Shown here: positions 1 through 14,536 of the stretch, piece by piece
Layout: each line of letters opens with the position of its first letter
How positions within the stretch are numbered: position 1 is the first letter of the stretch
NCBI GenBank assembly: GCA_963693315.1
Contig: OY856186.1
Location: 88,182,647 to 88,246,646 of the forward strand
Direction of reading: 5' to 3'
DNA from: Diogma glabrata
Taxonomy: Eukaryota; Arthropoda; Insecta; Diptera; Cylindrotomidae
DNA: 64,000 nt
Translations under genes and position numbers: made by a program
The notes under the pieces: generated by a model
Seen by the model: only the letters and a program-made list of their open reading frames with translations
What the model was told of the DNA's origin: nothing
The model's database searches: none

Positions 1-9
1 GAAGAAAGA

Positions 10-295
10 ATCAAAACCTCCGATATTCTACAAGCTCTATTGGTTCACGCCATCTTCAAAAACAATGTTCATTGTCATTGCCATATGCAAAAAATTGGAT
101 TAGTGTTTTTGATTAAATTTTTTGAATTTTTTTTATATGGAGTTTTATTTTTCTAGATGGCGTTATTGGCGTAAGGCGATTTTTTGAATTTTTTTTATAT
201 TGAGTTTTAATTCAAAAATGGCGCTACAAGTTCACGATTTTTTCTGTGCTAAAAAATGAAGAAGGCTTGTATATCATGGGTTTTGAAAGAATCGA
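10..295. repeat. Short imperfect palindromic repeat, first copy
   Basis: The two ends are roughly inverted: CAAAACCTCCGATAT near 13 answers ATATCATGGGTTTTG near 277-290. The inner part (about 60-240) recurs at 18800-18975, with the same phrases around GGATTAGTGTTT and TGGCGCTACAAGTTCAC. The right part (222-278) recurs inverted at 4222-4276. This looks like a small non-autonomous mobile repeat, but I see no target duplication, so the class is open. Confidence 0.45.
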
Positions 296-572
296 AAAAT
301 AAAGTATTCGTTACTTTTTTTGGTATTTTATTTTATACCAATTACATTTTTTGTTTTTTCTTTTGTGTTTGAGTCAGTGATGCCAGATTTTCAAAAATGA
401 ATTTCCCGTTGACGTATCGAAAATTCCCGATTTTTTCCCGTTTTTTTAAGGAAAAAATCCCTCAGAAATTCCCATCAAGTTTTCAATAAAAATATACATA
501 TAAATTCAATTATTTATTGAAAAAACTTCAAAAACCACCACAATTATAACAATATTTATCCTTTCGAAAACT

Positions 573-1080
573 ATAAATAGTTTACTGCCGCTAGGGAGTT
601 AGCTAAAGTCTTACTTTTTAGCCTGACAGCAAAAGTAACGTCTAGCGGCAGCAAAAGTAACGCCATTTTTATTTTATATTACGGAGGCTGTAAAGTAGCA
701 TTTGTTATTTGTTAGTTTGTTATTTTTTCAAACATATTGTATAGCCATGACAACAAAAAATAAGTTGATTCTCATATTATGAAATTTTGAAAAGGCTGCT
801 TTGATAAAAAAAATATTATTCATACAAATTTAAATGTTTTTTCTCTTTTTTGGAAGTAATTATGACGATACAAATTCATATATATAAAAAGTTTGATGTA
901 TTAATTTCATATTTATAAAAAATTTAAACGTTTGCCGAAAAAATAGTGTATTTAACTCGGAGCTAAAGTGACTTTTTGTGTTTCGTCTATAATTGTCAGC
1001 CTCCCTGCGGTCGGCCGTCAAACTAAAGACTCAACACAAAAAGTATCACTTTAGCTCCTAATTAAATAATGTACTATTAT
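573..1080 (+). repeat. MITE-like family M1, copy A
   Basis: This copy starts inside the family consensus at TTTACTGCCGCTAGGGAG and runs to a terminal palindrome (about 945-1078) in which GGAGCTAAAGTGAC pairs with a later TATCACTTTAGCTCC. Copy B (1190-1718) and copy C (41885-42400, minus) share its whole length. The complete copies begin TTTTCGGCAAACG and contain the inverse CGTTTGCCGAAAA, so an inner inverted-repeat element is followed by a hairpin tail. No coding capacity. Copy A lacks the first 35 or so bases. Confidence 0.7.
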
Positions 1081-1189
1081 CTCTGTTTTTTACGACTTTG
1101 TTTGTGTACTTTATTAGTCCTAATATATAGAATGAAACAAACAGCTGTTAATTTTATTCTGTACCGCGAATGTGGCGGAACACAATAAA

Positions 1190-1718
1190 ACAATTTTTCG
1201 GCAAACGGCTGTAAAGATTAACTTTACTGCCGCTAGGGAGTTAGCTAAAGTCTTACTTTTTAGCCTGACAGCAAAAGTAACGTCTAGCGACAGCAAAAGT
1301 AACGCCATTTTTATTTTATATTACAGAGGCTGTAAAGTAGCATTTGTTAGTTTGTTATTTTTTCATACTTATTGTATAACCATGACAACAAAATAACAAC
1401 TATTTCAATTGGATTATGAAATTTTGAAAAGGCTGCTTTGATAAAAAAATTTTATTCATACAAATTTAAATGTTTTTTTCTCTTTTTTGGAAGTAATTAT
1501 GACGATAAAAATTCATATTTATAAAAAGTTTGATGTATTAATTTCATATTTATAAAAAATTTAAACGTTTGCCGAAAAAATAGTGTATTTAATTCGGAGC
1601 TAAAGTGACTTTTTGTGTTTCGTCTATAATTGTCGGCCTCCCTGTGGTCGGCCGTCAAACTAAAGACTCAACACAAAAAGTATCACTTTAGCTCCTAATT
1701 AAATAATGTACTATTATT
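1190..1718 (+). repeat. MITE-like family M1, copy B
   Basis: Complete copy of the family described at 573-1080, starting TTTTTCGGCAAACGG and ending near AATAATGTACTATT. It sits 110 bp after copy A in the same orientation inside the hAT element at 375-3111. Either two insertions occurred or one copy was duplicated in tandem. A small frame at 1172-1396 is chance coding across the repeat. Confidence 0.7.
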
Positions 1719-3000
1719 TGATTGTATTGAATGCTGAAATAAATTTAATTTTATTTTATAAAAATTTGAATGCATGTTATAAAAAATCAAAAGCGAACAT
1801 TTTCGACCTGTAGCCCTATTCCGGTACATCGTGCAATAGGAATTGGGAAATAAATTGTAGCAATTTTTCATAACTAGTATTCCGTGCCGCAGGAGATAAC
1901 AAATTCGTATTAGAAAATGTTTCGTTATTTCATTTATTGCACTTTTTTCTCAATTCACAATTCCCAGAGAAATGCCGGAATTGACGTACTGATTATATAA
2001 AAAACAGTCAATTCAAACTAAATTCAAAGACTACTATGATTAAATTGAATTAAATTTGCAAAAGATTGTTTTTAGGTTTCTCATTAGTATAAAATTTGAT
2101 GTCTTTCATCAGGTAGGGCTTTCATTAGGCTTTTTATAGACTTTTCATTTTTAAAATACCAAATAATTAAATAGATGTCGAAATCGAATCAAAATTATTT
2201 AATTGTTTGGAATTAATTATTCAAAAAAATACAATAAAATTCATTGTTTTTCTTTATTCGTTTTACTTGTTTTATCAACAAATTTTAAAATAATTCATTT
2301 TAAATTAATAAATGTTACTCTATCGGAAGAATAAAACGTTGTATTGGGTTCGTTTTTAATGAATTTTATTCTCTCGAAAATTTGTAGTGCTCGCTTGTGC
2401 CTCGCTCACATCGTAAACTTTTCCTTGAAAAATAAAATATTGCATTACAAATTTACACAATATATTACTATTGTTTCGATTCTCCGTAAAACTTGTGGAA
2501 TAAGAAAGAACTGCTATAAAATGGAGCATTAAATCTATTAAAATTGAGAAGGACATTTTTTAAAAGAAGTAAATATGTCTTGATTTCATGATTTTCAAAA
2601 AATTTTAAAATTGTAATAGCTCTTTTTCGATACGGTAAACAACTGCTCAGAAATAAAATAGTGATGCCTAACATCCTAATTTTTTTGATATGTTTAAAAA
2701 GAATGGACGCATAGAGAGCCAACTTGTAGTTCCAGGTGATTTCATTTCTCGTTTCGCAGCATCAAAATATTCCTGAAATTCAGATAACATGGTGGTCGGT
2801 TGGGGTTTTCAAAACGTACCTATCTCCCAAAGAAATATTTAAACAGCAGAAGGCTTAAATTCCATCGTGGATTTGACAATACTAAAGCCGATAGATGGCA
2901 TATGCATTTAAGTAAAATTATCGAGTGATCGACATCTTTCTGAAGCCTGTTAAAAAATGGGTTGGTGCAACCATTTCAAAATAAGTTTTAATTTAAAACG
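1719..3000. other. AT-rich interior of the hAT element, no recognised feature
   Basis: Only short frames occur here (62-84 codons) and none resembles a known domain. I see no tRNA, repeat array or splice-supported coding segment. Confidence 0.5.
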
Positions 3001-3254
3001 ATTCTATTATTAAATGTGAAAAATCCCACACTTTCCAAGTTTTTTCCCGCTTTCCCGTTTTATATGAAATATCCCGCAAACGGGAAAAAATCCCGCGATC
3101 TGGCAGCACTGGTTTGAGTGTGAAACAACTACTTTATTTGCACTTGCTATTTTTATAAGCAAGAAGAGCAACGATATATGCTTAAAATAACCTTAAAAAG
3201 TATATATTTTTATTCGAGATGCAGCTGATATTTGGAAATATCTTTTTCATGGTC

Positions 3255-4072
3255 CAAATACATGTGCAGAATTCTGCATGCAGCGAAATTAGAACATGTG
3301 TTGTTATATGAGAGCAATTACATGTAAATTCTGCATGCAGAAAAATTCTGCAAGATATCTCTAATTCTAATTTCGCTGCACAGAGGCAGTGCTACCACAA
3401 TAAAAAAAACAAAAACTACTTGAAAACTCAGATAAAAATGGATGATTTTGACATTTTGTTTGAAAATGAATTATTTTTTTTATAACTCAAATTTTTTTTT
3501 TTTTTTTTTATTGAAAGTTAGGCATGTTTAGTGTTAATATAATTAATTTTACATTAACGTCTCTGAATATCCGAAGATACCATGCCAACTAGGGATTATA
3601 ATCAATTGAGAATTAAGTTTCTTTTAGAAATTTATGAACGTTGACTTGAATGATATTTTTTTGAAAATGAAATTATTTTGTAATGATTATTTGTTTATAA
3701 ATATATTCAAATATTGTAAATAATCCAAATTATAAAATAATTGAAACTAATATTGTTATTAAATGAATTTTTGGGAAAGGATTATAGGAAACAGTGGTAT
3801 ATGTAATTTGAACTTAAATTTTAATTTAGACAGAAACGTTTTTACAGGCAACGATTCAATTATTTTCTTCTATCTTTTAATTAAAGACAGTTTTCTTTAA
3901 ATTGCGACAACATTCACTTATAGTTATAACTATTTCATAATACGTAAGAACACGAACTGTCATTGTTACGAAAATTCTGCACGTCAAATATATAAAAATT
4001 CTGCACATCTATTATCGATGCAGATATGCATGCAGCACTGCGTGCAGACTTTCTGCACATGTATTTTGGGCA
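3255..4072. mobile_element. Small inverted-repeat element with CTGCATGCAG subterminal motifs
   Basis: The left end CCAAATACATGTGCAGAA (from about 3255) is answered by the reverse complement of the right end, CCAAAATACATGTGCAGAA (to about 4070). Both subterminal regions carry several CTGCATGCAG or near-identical palindromes (TTCTGCATGCAGAAAAATTC near 3329, GCATGCAGCACTGCGTGCAG near 4027). No coding frame is present. A LINE tail (3490-3644) lies inside. I could not find a convincing TSD, so the superfamily is unknown. Confidence 0.5.
3490..3644 (-). pseudogene. LINE 3'-end fragment (about 150 bp)
   Basis: A T-run at 3490-3509 (poly(A) tail on the minus strand) is followed by sequence nearly identical to 23062-23206, the 3' end of the LINE fragment at 23049-23826. 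It includes the last codons and stop of the RT-bearing frame. It is therefore an extremely 5'-truncated insertion. TTTGAAAATGAATTATTTT-like sequence on both sides may be a decayed TSD, but the left copy does not abut the T-run. Confidence 0.75.
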
Positions 4073-4487
4073 TCAGCTTTTTTTAATTAATTTAAATTTT
4101 AAAGTAAATATTTAAGTTTGTTAGATTTCCAAAACCTAATTTAGTTAATAAATTAGATTTTGAGATTTTACTTGGATTGGAATATTTATTTATTTATCAG
4201 AAAAATCAAAACCCCCGATATAGAAGCCTTCTTCATTTTTTAGCACAGTAAAAATCGTGAACTTGTAGCGCCATCTTAGGTACGGCTATGATTTATCGAG
4301 GGTTTTGGAAAAATGCAATTTTTTTTTGTAAAAACTTAAAATATATTTAAAATAAAAATAAAATATCCTTTATTTTCTTCAATTTATTTAATTTTAATAA
4401 TGTATTTTACATACATCGTTGTATCTTATTATCAAATCTAATGAGTATTGAGTACTGACAGTAATCATACAAAAGTAATCATATCAT
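4073..4487. other. AT-rich spacer with a short palindromic repeat
   Basis: 4206-4307 is a second piece of the palindromic family seen at 10-295 (AAAACCCCCGATA near 4208, TATCGAGGGTTTTGG near 4293). Nothing else is recognised. Confidence 0.45.
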
Positions 4488-5496
4488 ACCCTTGCTAAAG
4501 TACGGCGTAGATTTTATTGGTCAGGAGCACGTCAATCGGTAGTGGAATGGTGTCAAGCATGCGATCAATGTGCGGCTGCAAAGGGACCTGCAAGAAGAAG
4601 TCGTGGTAACATGAAACAGTATAATGTAGGAGCACCATTCGAGAGAATTGCAATGGATGTAGCTAGGCCATTTCCGACTTCTGATAATAATAACAAATAT
4701 GTGCTAGTCATAATGGATTATTTTAGCAAGTGGCCAGAAGTGTGTGCAATACCAAACCAAGAAGCAGCAACGATCGCTGAAGCAGTAGTTAGCAATTGGA
4801 TAAGTCGCTATGGAGTACCGATGGAGATTCACACAGATCAAGGAAGAAATGTTGAATCTACCATATTTCAAGAAATCTGTCAGATGCTTGGAATTAATAA
4901 AACTAGAACAACTGCTTCACATCCCCAATCAAATGGCATGGTTCGAAGATTTAATGCTACTCTTGAGAAATATGCAGAAGTAGTAAACAAGAATCAAAGT
5001 GATTGAGACCGTTATTCTTGATGGCTTATAGATCAGCAGTGCATGATACAACCAAAACGACGCCAGCTAAAACCATTTTTGGATATGATTTACGGCTACC
5101 AGGTGATCTGAAGTTTGGGATTATTCCATCGTCAACATTATGTGTCCAAGAGTATGTTAATAAACTTCAGAAAGAACTTGAGGAGGTACACACGTTTGTC
5201 AGACAGAAAGCACAGATATCTAATGATCGAATGAAGGCTCGGTATGACATTCGCGCAAACAACAAAGGATTTGAGGAAGGACAACTAGTGTGGCTACACA
5301 ATCCACAGCGGAGAAAAGGATTATCTCCAAAACTACAAACATCTTGGGAAGGACCTTATACCATTATAACAAAATTAAACGATGTCGTTTATCGAATAAA
5401 GAAAGGTCAACGAGCGAAACCAAATGTCGTTCATCTAGAAAGATTAGCACCCTACAGAGGAGGAGATTTAGATTCTATTCGGGACGAACAGAAATA
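4488..5496 (+). pseudogene. Gypsy-type LTR retrotransposon integrase (3' part of pol), broken
   Basis: The frame opens abruptly near 4488 with the end of the HHCC zinc-binding region (FYWSGARQ, then CQACDQC). It continues through the DDE integrase core: AMDVARPFP, YFSKWPEV, HTDQGRNVES, and ASHPQSNGMVRRFN, where the usual catalytic glutamate position (normally NG..ER) is altered. A TGA at about 5004-5006, where a tryptophan is expected, plus a 1-base shift moves the rest (FLMAYRSAVHDTTKTTPA, then a GPY/F-like C-terminus with WEGPYTI) into another frame (5003-5497). The 5' gag-protease-RT part is missing. A purine-rich tract and an LTR follow directly. Confidence 0.88.
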
Positions 5497-5824
5497 AGTG
5501 AGGGAGAATGTGACGATTATGGAAGACAATAGAACACAACACAATAGAACATCTTTCGAGAAAATACTCGTTAGAGAAAATAGAAATAGAAATTTCTACA
5601 AAAGATATATAAAAATCAATAAAACCAAATCAACGTAACCAAAGTAAACATTTAATAGGAAGTTTTTGTTTTATCGAGTAAAAAAATTGATAAATAAAAC
5701 AATTGAAAAGAACAGATTTCACACCTAGGTGTCAATATTTAAAGATCGTCTTATTGTTGATCAAGGAAGGAAAAAAGGGTGTGTTTTGTGTTCTAAAATA
5801 TTTTAGCACTATCGAGGCTATTTC

Positions 5825-7912
<2,088 letters not shown>

Positions 7913-8250
7913 AGGTGTTGTTCGAGGATAATGTTTAGTATAAAATTGTTAGCGATACGATTATGTAGTATAAAAATTTAGCAGTGATATAGGCGAGTTA
8001 AAATTAACAGTGTTATAAGTAGAAAATTATTGTAAGTGATATTGTGAAAAATTGTAAAAGCAAAAGAATTATAAGTGGTGAAATATTGTTAGAACCAGAA
8101 AAACTAAAAGGGGGATAGTAATAGGAGAAATATTTTTATTGTAAAATCTTGAACGAATAAAATTATAACGTTTAGAAAATCCATTGTGTTTTAAATTTCC
8201 TGATTTAGTGATCGAACTAAATAATTGTAACTCGGCGAAGAAACGTTACA

Positions 8251-8603
8251 ATATTAACTTTACTATTTCGTTTCTGAACGACTGAATTTAAATATTATTT
8301 AAATATAGTTAACTATAGTAAAGTTTCGGAACGTAATCCTGATTATACTGCTTGGGAGAAGATTGAAGTCTTACTTTTTTGACGTATAATCAAAGTGGCT
8401 GTAAAGTAACGTCTTATTTTCCAATTGTTACGGCGGCAGTAAAGTAACGCCATTTTTTTACAGTTTTTTACGGCGGCAGTAAAGTGTTGCATTTCCTTTG
8501 CATTTTTTTAAGGCAGCAGTTTAATAACATTACATTTTGCATGATGACTGCGTTTATTTTAATGAATAATTATCACCCGACACAGCTATGCATTTAGTAG
8601 ATA
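8251..8603. other. Spacer with diverged M1-like repeat units
   Basis: 8330-8530 contains degenerate repeats of GGCGGCAGTAAAGTAACGCC (three near-copies), recalling the AAAGTAACGCC motif of family M1. No gene is recognised. Confidence 0.4.
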
Positions 8604-9085
8604 CACCGAGAAAAAAAAATAGTTGGTTGTAATAAAAATGGTGATTAATATTAATAAATTGGTAGTTAAAAATGACTAACTACGCCCGTAGTGAAATTTA
8701 GTTGTTTCAAATACATAAGGGTAGTAATATGTGCAATACTCTGTGTTGAAAAGTAATAAATTTTTTTATTATTTTTAATACAAAATTTTGTAAAACTTAC
8801 TTTCGACGTAGTAATTTTAAATACGAAAGATATTGGTGATTTTAAGTCGTAATTGGCTTTACTATGTTTCGTTGTATAAATTAAAAGTACTAGAGTTGTT
8901 TTGTATACGATTGGTAGTATAAACAATTGTAGAGATTAGTAGTTTTCACAACTATAAACAAAATATCGTAGTAATTATAAAAATAACAAATATTGATTTT
9001 TATTACCTACTGGTAGTAATTTCAGTTATTGAAAGTAGTAGAAACAATAACTTTTTTTTTCAAAATTAATTGTTTATTTATTTTT

Positions 9086-9647
9086 TTAGAAAAATGTTAT
9101 AAAAATATTGACACGACTCGTTGTCTTTACCACATAATTAAAAAATTGTGAAATCGATTTTATTTCATCGAACTCCACCCGTGATCCTACCCATTTGTTA
9201 GTTTGGGAGCTACCAGGTGAGCTACAAAACGATGAAACTGTTGTAGCTGTAGCAACTAAATGAGGATCCTGAAAAATAAATTTAGTTATTTAAAATATTA
9301 TTTTTAACAATAACAAATCCTCACATTTTCTTTCTTCCACTTTTATTCATTGCTACGGAATATAATATAACTCTTTGATAAGTACTAAAATCCATTTTCC
9401 ACTTATCAACAATTAAATTATGTAATTTAAAACTATCATCTGTAAAATCAATGGTTTCAACACCATCATCATCAACACCATCTTTTTTTATATTTTCATT
9501 TCCAGACACACACTCCGTAGACTCAAGCACAGATTCAATTATTAAATCATCGTCATAAATTACAACATCGTCACTTCCAAAAATATCCACATATTCCATT
9601 TTAAATATTACAATAGTAAATGCCACTTTAAAACCTTTAACTCTCAA
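9086..9647 (-). pseudogene. Possible two-exon coding remnant of the CACCGAG element
   Basis: 9321-9647 encodes an acidic stretch (MEYVDIFGSDDVV, several DDD runs) ending in a basic tail just before a GTGAGG donor-like site. After a gap of about 50 bases, TTTTTCAG precedes a 60-codon open segment (9086-9268, with PGSSQTNKWVGSR). The two parts do not join in phase using these sites, so either the site is wrong or the gene is broken. I recognise no domain. Position inside the transposon suggests element-derived coding sequence. Confidence 0.3.
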
Positions 9648-10107
9648 AAATGTAATGAGAAAACAATATGTTTATTCCTGTTTAGTTGAAAGTCAAATAA
9701 TACCAGTATAATAAAATTAATTACGGTAGTAGATATTTTACTATTTTGAGGAGTTAAAGCTACTACGCTGAGTATTATTAGTGCACATATAATATATTAG
9801 TATAGGTTAGTTGCAATTAAATATTAAAAAATTACTTGTTGTATTGTACAACATGATTTCAACAAAATTTAAACGTTAAAACAAACGTTTTAACGATTTT
9901 TATATATACATATTTATAATTTATATATATATATAAACAACAAAATAATAAATTTAAATAAATTAATTAATGTAAAAAAATTAAAACATCTTAAAAAGAA
10001 TTTTTAATTCTAACAGCGTTTGAACCATTTGGCAAATAGTATAAGTGAATGCAGAGGCGTAGCTAGGGGGGGGGGGGCGGGGGTGTGCGGTCCGCCCCGG
10101 GTGTCAC

Positions 10108-10340
10108 CCGTTTTGGGGTGACACCCGAACGTAAAAAACTTAAACAAACCATCACAATGTTTTCAACGATAAATCACTTCGAAACCGTTTTGGGGTGACA
10201 CCCGAACATAAACAACTTAAACAAACCATCAAATGTTTTCAATGATAAATCACTTCGAAACCGTTTTTTGGTGACACCCGAACGTAAAAAACTTAAACAA
10301 ACCATCACAATGTTTTCAACGATAAATCACTTAGAAACCA
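10108..10340 (+). repeat. Three tandem 78-bp subterminal repeats of the hAT element
   Basis: The unit begins CCGTTTTGGGGTGACACCCG and ends in GATAAATCACTTCGAAA. There are three copies with few differences, near 10108, 10186 and 10263. Subterminal repeats of this sort often bind transposase in hAT elements. That role is inferred here. Confidence 0.85.
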
Positions 10341-11722
10341 TTTTAACCAGGTTATCTACATAATTTTAATTTATAAATTGTGATAACTTATAAATGTGTC
10401 CTATAAATGTGTTATTGGTTCAAAAAGAATCTATTCTACTTTTTAAAATTTTTGAGTTATTACGTGAAATAAAATTTTAACAATATTAATCGAATCAACA
10501 TGTTGAGCATTGAATCCCATCACCACAATTACTCAATAGCTTTGAATATTCCTATAGATACCATATTGACCGTTTTTTACGATATATTATTTAGTATGCA
10601 AGCATGATTATTTAATGACCAGGTCTGAAAACACATATGCTGAATAATGTATAGGAAAAGTGGTTTACGTCGATAATGTGGCACCCTTGAGTTACAATGT
10701 CTCGATTCCAAAATTATTTCTAAAATATCCGCTTAACCTTATTACCTAATATATGTTTTACATTTCAAACAAATTAATTGCAAACACCTAAGGAAACTAA
10801 CAAACAATCAAATTACCGTGTTTGTAAATGATCTCAAAATAATTTTTTTTCCTTTATCTTGAAACTCAAAGAATAAATTGAAATAGATCGTTTTTCAATG
10901 GACACAAAAATAATTACTGTGGAATAAAATGGCAGTTATGCAATTACTGCAGTTTTGCAAATTTTTGTAGGTTGATACATACTCATACTGTTTGTTTTCA
11001 GTTTTATATATTTATATATTTGAATTAAATGAAAGTTTATCATTTAAAATTACATTTTGTTGGGTGGAACATTTGTGGAACATTTCCATCCCTTGGAAAT
11101 TTCAAACTCATCAAGTGATTCTTTTAAAGATCCTTGGCTACATAAATGTAAAGCCTTCAATTTTTTTTTAAAAGTGGTGTAGCTATTGTTATTAACTATT
11201 TAAATGGTTTGCAAAAATAAACTTTAAATTTTGTTTATTTTTCTTCTTAGGCAGGTATTCCTTAAATCAGTTTTTAAAACATTTTCCGGTTTTCCCGATG
11301 TAAAATTTTTCACAAAAATCACATTCAATTTTGTAAATTATTGAGCATGATTCTAATTGGATATTTAATTTTGGTTTCAATTCTTTATATAAAATATCTT
11401 TTAGGATTTCATACTTATATTTTTTTAAATAGTTCCTTATAATATTAGGCTATGATTTGTATATTCCATTTTATCAAATATTATTTAATATAAGTTGTTA
11501 CAAGGAAATTTAAATAAATTAATTTTCTTGGCGGTGTATTTAGTCGGTAACACAGTGTACTTATTATGAACTATGTACCTATTATGTATCCTACAAATAT
11601 ATTTAGAACTAATGCTTTGCTGATACCTATACTATAATTAAAAATATTTTTTTAGATTTCATTTAGCAAATATCCCAAAAAATAAATATGCCACGAGGAG
11701 TTCATAATTTTTAAAGAAAAAG

Positions 11723-14536
11723 TTGGTTCCAGCAGAGAAAGACCAAATCTATAAATATGTTACAAAACCCGATGATATCCAAGGTTCATCAAAAGAAACT
11801 GATTATCACGTTGATGCAACGAATGTTTCAGAGAATATTGGCTCATCTTCGGAAAGTAACAGCAACAATACAGAATTAATAATGATAACCTATGATGACG
11901 AATTAGAAAGGAATAATGAAAATGACAGTGATAATGCCGCTAATGCTTCTACTATCGATGACAGTATTTGCATGGGTGAATCACTTCACGACTTAAGAGA
12001 TGTATCACATTGGAATATACTCGTCTCTGGTAATGTTCGCATTGAAATCATAAAAAAAGAAAGTGAACATTTTCAAAATAGAGAAGGGTCGTTTGTTACT
12101 GTATCTAGACACGGGTTAGACATAAAAGGTGATGTTCGCCATCTTTCTAAAGAATGGTTTTATAAAATGATGAATAATGGTGAAAAAATTCTACGGCCAT
12201 GGATTGTTTATTCTCCTGTAAATAATAACTTGCGTCCTGTATTGCTTCTGTTGTCGTGTATTTGCTGTCACCAATAATAATAATACAAAATCAACATTTA
12301 CTACTGGATATCAGAAGCGGTGGAAACTAAATCCCAAAGTGGCCGAGCATGAAACTTCAAATGAACATCTGGAGAATTTTGAAAAGTGGAAAACTTTGGA
12401 AATGAGGTTGAAAATTCATAAAACGATACGAGACGCAGCCTTGCAATTAATATACAATAAAAAACAGAAGTGGAAACATCTTTTATCAAGATTATTGGAT
12501 ATAACTTTGTTTTTATCTAAACAAAACCCAGCATTTCATGGACATGATGAAGGACAAAGTTCTTCAAATAAAGGCAATTTCTTAGAACTAAGCAAACTAT
12601 TGTCAAAGTATGATGTAGTGTTAAAAGAACACATTTTGAATTTAGAGCATGGTAAATCACCAAAAGTATCATATTTGTCACCAGATATACAAAATGAGTT
12701 CATAAATGTTTTAGCGATCCACGTAAAGTTTAAGCTTGTCAACGAAATTAAATCGGTTAAATATTTTGAAATTATGTTTGATAGCACACCTGACATTTCA
12801 CATATTGATCAAATGTCAGAAGTGATTCGTTATGTGAAAATTGATGGTAGTAAAGTGGAAATCAAGGAAGTATTCCTTGGATTTTTTCCTTTACGTGGAA
12901 AAAAGCCGCTGATTTAAGCGATGAAATTCTTACACTGAAAAAAAAATTGAAGTAATGATAACCTCATCTCGAAGATGGCAGTTTATTATTCATGCAAAGA
13001 AAAGATATTTACAAACAATTTCACCGTGATTGGGACAACTACTCAGTAACATTTTCCTGATAACAGAATGAGGTGTAATTAAAATATAAAGTGCTATCCA
13101 ATATAACAGTAGTTGAATAAAGTTAATAACTATTTCCATGAAAACATATTTCTTTGGCCTTATATCATGAATTTTTCATTTTAAAATTTAAGTATTTGAG
13201 ATTAATTGAACTATATTTTATTTCCACATAAATATTTCATCTGATTGTCTCAACTGCATCGGCTTATCATTGTACGGTTGTTGAATCAATCTCGTATTTC
13301 AATTCGCCATATCTGCCCGCACGGTGAGGTTGAGACAACTGCATTTTGATTGGAAATAGGACATGTTTTTTTCAGTGAAAATGATGGTATTTCTTGAAAA
13401 TGATGGTATAGATGTTATGAATTGTCGCTCCCAAAGGTTATGATAATGCAGCTGTTATGAGTAGTATACATGGAGAAGTGCAAGCTATTATTAAAGCAAA
13501 AAATAACAAGGCAATTTTTGTGGGCTGCAAAGATCATTCAATTAATTTATACGGCCAACACTCGTCAGTGGAAGCCATTTTTACATGTTTTTCTGCTTCG
13601 ACTAGCCACTGGGAAGTACTTGCTAAACACAACAAAGCAACTGTTAAAATACTCTTAACAGCGCATTGGAGTGCTCATTATGCTGCAGTAAAAGTATTGG
13701 CCGAAAACTTTGATGGGATTGTGGCTGAAATTGAGAAGTTAAGTGATCAACAAGAAAATGTAGACACTAGAGGCGCTGCACAGAACCTTAACAATGCAGC
13801 ATGTGATTTTTCGTTTCTTTGTTATCTTTTGTTTTGGAATGATATTCTAAGAGAAATAATATCTGTGCTCAGATTGGATTGCAAAGCACGGGCTTGAATA
13901 TTGATCAATTAGCTACAAAAATAGAGTCAATTCATAACGAAGTCTCATTGTAGAAGAGGCAATAGATCTTGCTGCGAAAAAATCGGAGGACTATGACATT
14001 TCAATCGAAAGCCGAATTCGTCATAAAAACGCAAAAAACGAACGGGTGGTGAATTTGCACCTGATGTTGGACTGACACTGAGAGCTCAACTTAAAAAGGA
14101 CATGTTGGAATGTCTTGACCGATTCAGTGTTGAACTCCGAACTAGACTGAAGTCAGTTCAAGATTTAGCTTCATTGTTCGAGGTTGTGCAGACAAACACT
14201 TAGCTTTTGGCGAACAGTGAAGAGTTAAAATTATCGGTATCAAAATTTACTGGTTTTTATGATGCGGTATTGGCAACAGAACTCCTCATAGAGATACAAA
14301 GGGTGAGGAGGCATTTAAAAGCGGCCAATGTTACAGTTTCTAACTGGGTGTACCTAGACTTTTTGAAATTCATCGTAGAATGGGATTTTTTAGAATTTCT
14401 TCCGAATCTTACGGTCGCACTAAAGTTATTTATGACTGTTTGCGTATTAGTGGCTTCGTGTGAGAGGAGTTTCAGCAAATTAAAATTAGTTAAAAATTAC
14501 TTGCGGGCTTATAATAATAATGCTCATTTGTATTAA
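11723..14536 (+). pseudogene. hAT transposase, ZMYM1-like, inactivated by frameshifts and a MITE
   Basis: The order of recognisable parts follows the family. A TTF-type zinc-finger lead-in (FYKMMNNGEKILRPWIVYSP) ends in a frameshift near 12250. Next come HETSNEHLENFEKWKT (12348), NPAFHGHDEG, GNFLELSKLLSKYDVVLKEH, YLSPDIQNEFINVLA and the DDE-region strand MFDSTPDISHIDQMSEVIRY (12339-12917). After the MITE, NDGIDVMNCRSQGYDNAAVM spans a frame change and leads into GCKDHSINLYG (13457-13897). The C-terminal dimerisation region (TVCVLVASCERSFSKLKLVK) is at 14207-14536. Stops and shifts between blocks show the gene is dead. Confidence 0.88.
12933..13377. mobile_element. 445-bp MITE with CACTGAAAAAAA termini inside the hAT transposase
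   Basis: The left end CACTGAAAAAAAAATTG is matched by the inverted right end CACTGAAAAAAACATG. It splits the transposase reading frame between a block ending DEIL and one resuming LENDGIDVMN. No coding frame. Next to the right end, GAAAATGATGGTAT occurs twice (13377-13390 and 13396-13409), a local duplication probably made at insertion or repair. A clean TSD is not visible. Confidence 0.65.

Larger units (their letters stand above)
375..3111. mobile_element. Non-autonomous hAT-family element with perfect 8-bp TSD
   Basis: The left end reads CAGTGATGCCAGAT and the right end, on the other strand, CAGTGCTGCCAGAT, so the terminal inverted repeats match at 13 of 14 positions. Both sub-terminal regions are rich in TTTCCCG motifs. 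The 8-bp direct repeat GTTTGAGT flanks it exactly (367-374 and 3112-3119), as expected for hAT insertion. No transposase frame is visible in 2.7 kb, so the element must have moved in trans. It carries two copies of another MITE-like family (573-1080 and 1190-1718). The rest has no recognisable content. Confidence 0.85.

Noticed and set aside
2344..2722. Overlapping 62-84 codon frames on both strands
   Set aside because: AT-rich chance frames in a non-autonomous hAT element, with no motif.
12933..13377. Assignment of the CACTG-ended MITE to the CACTA/CMC group
   Set aside because: Only the first bases agree. No 2- or 3-bp TSD is clear and no transposase is present.
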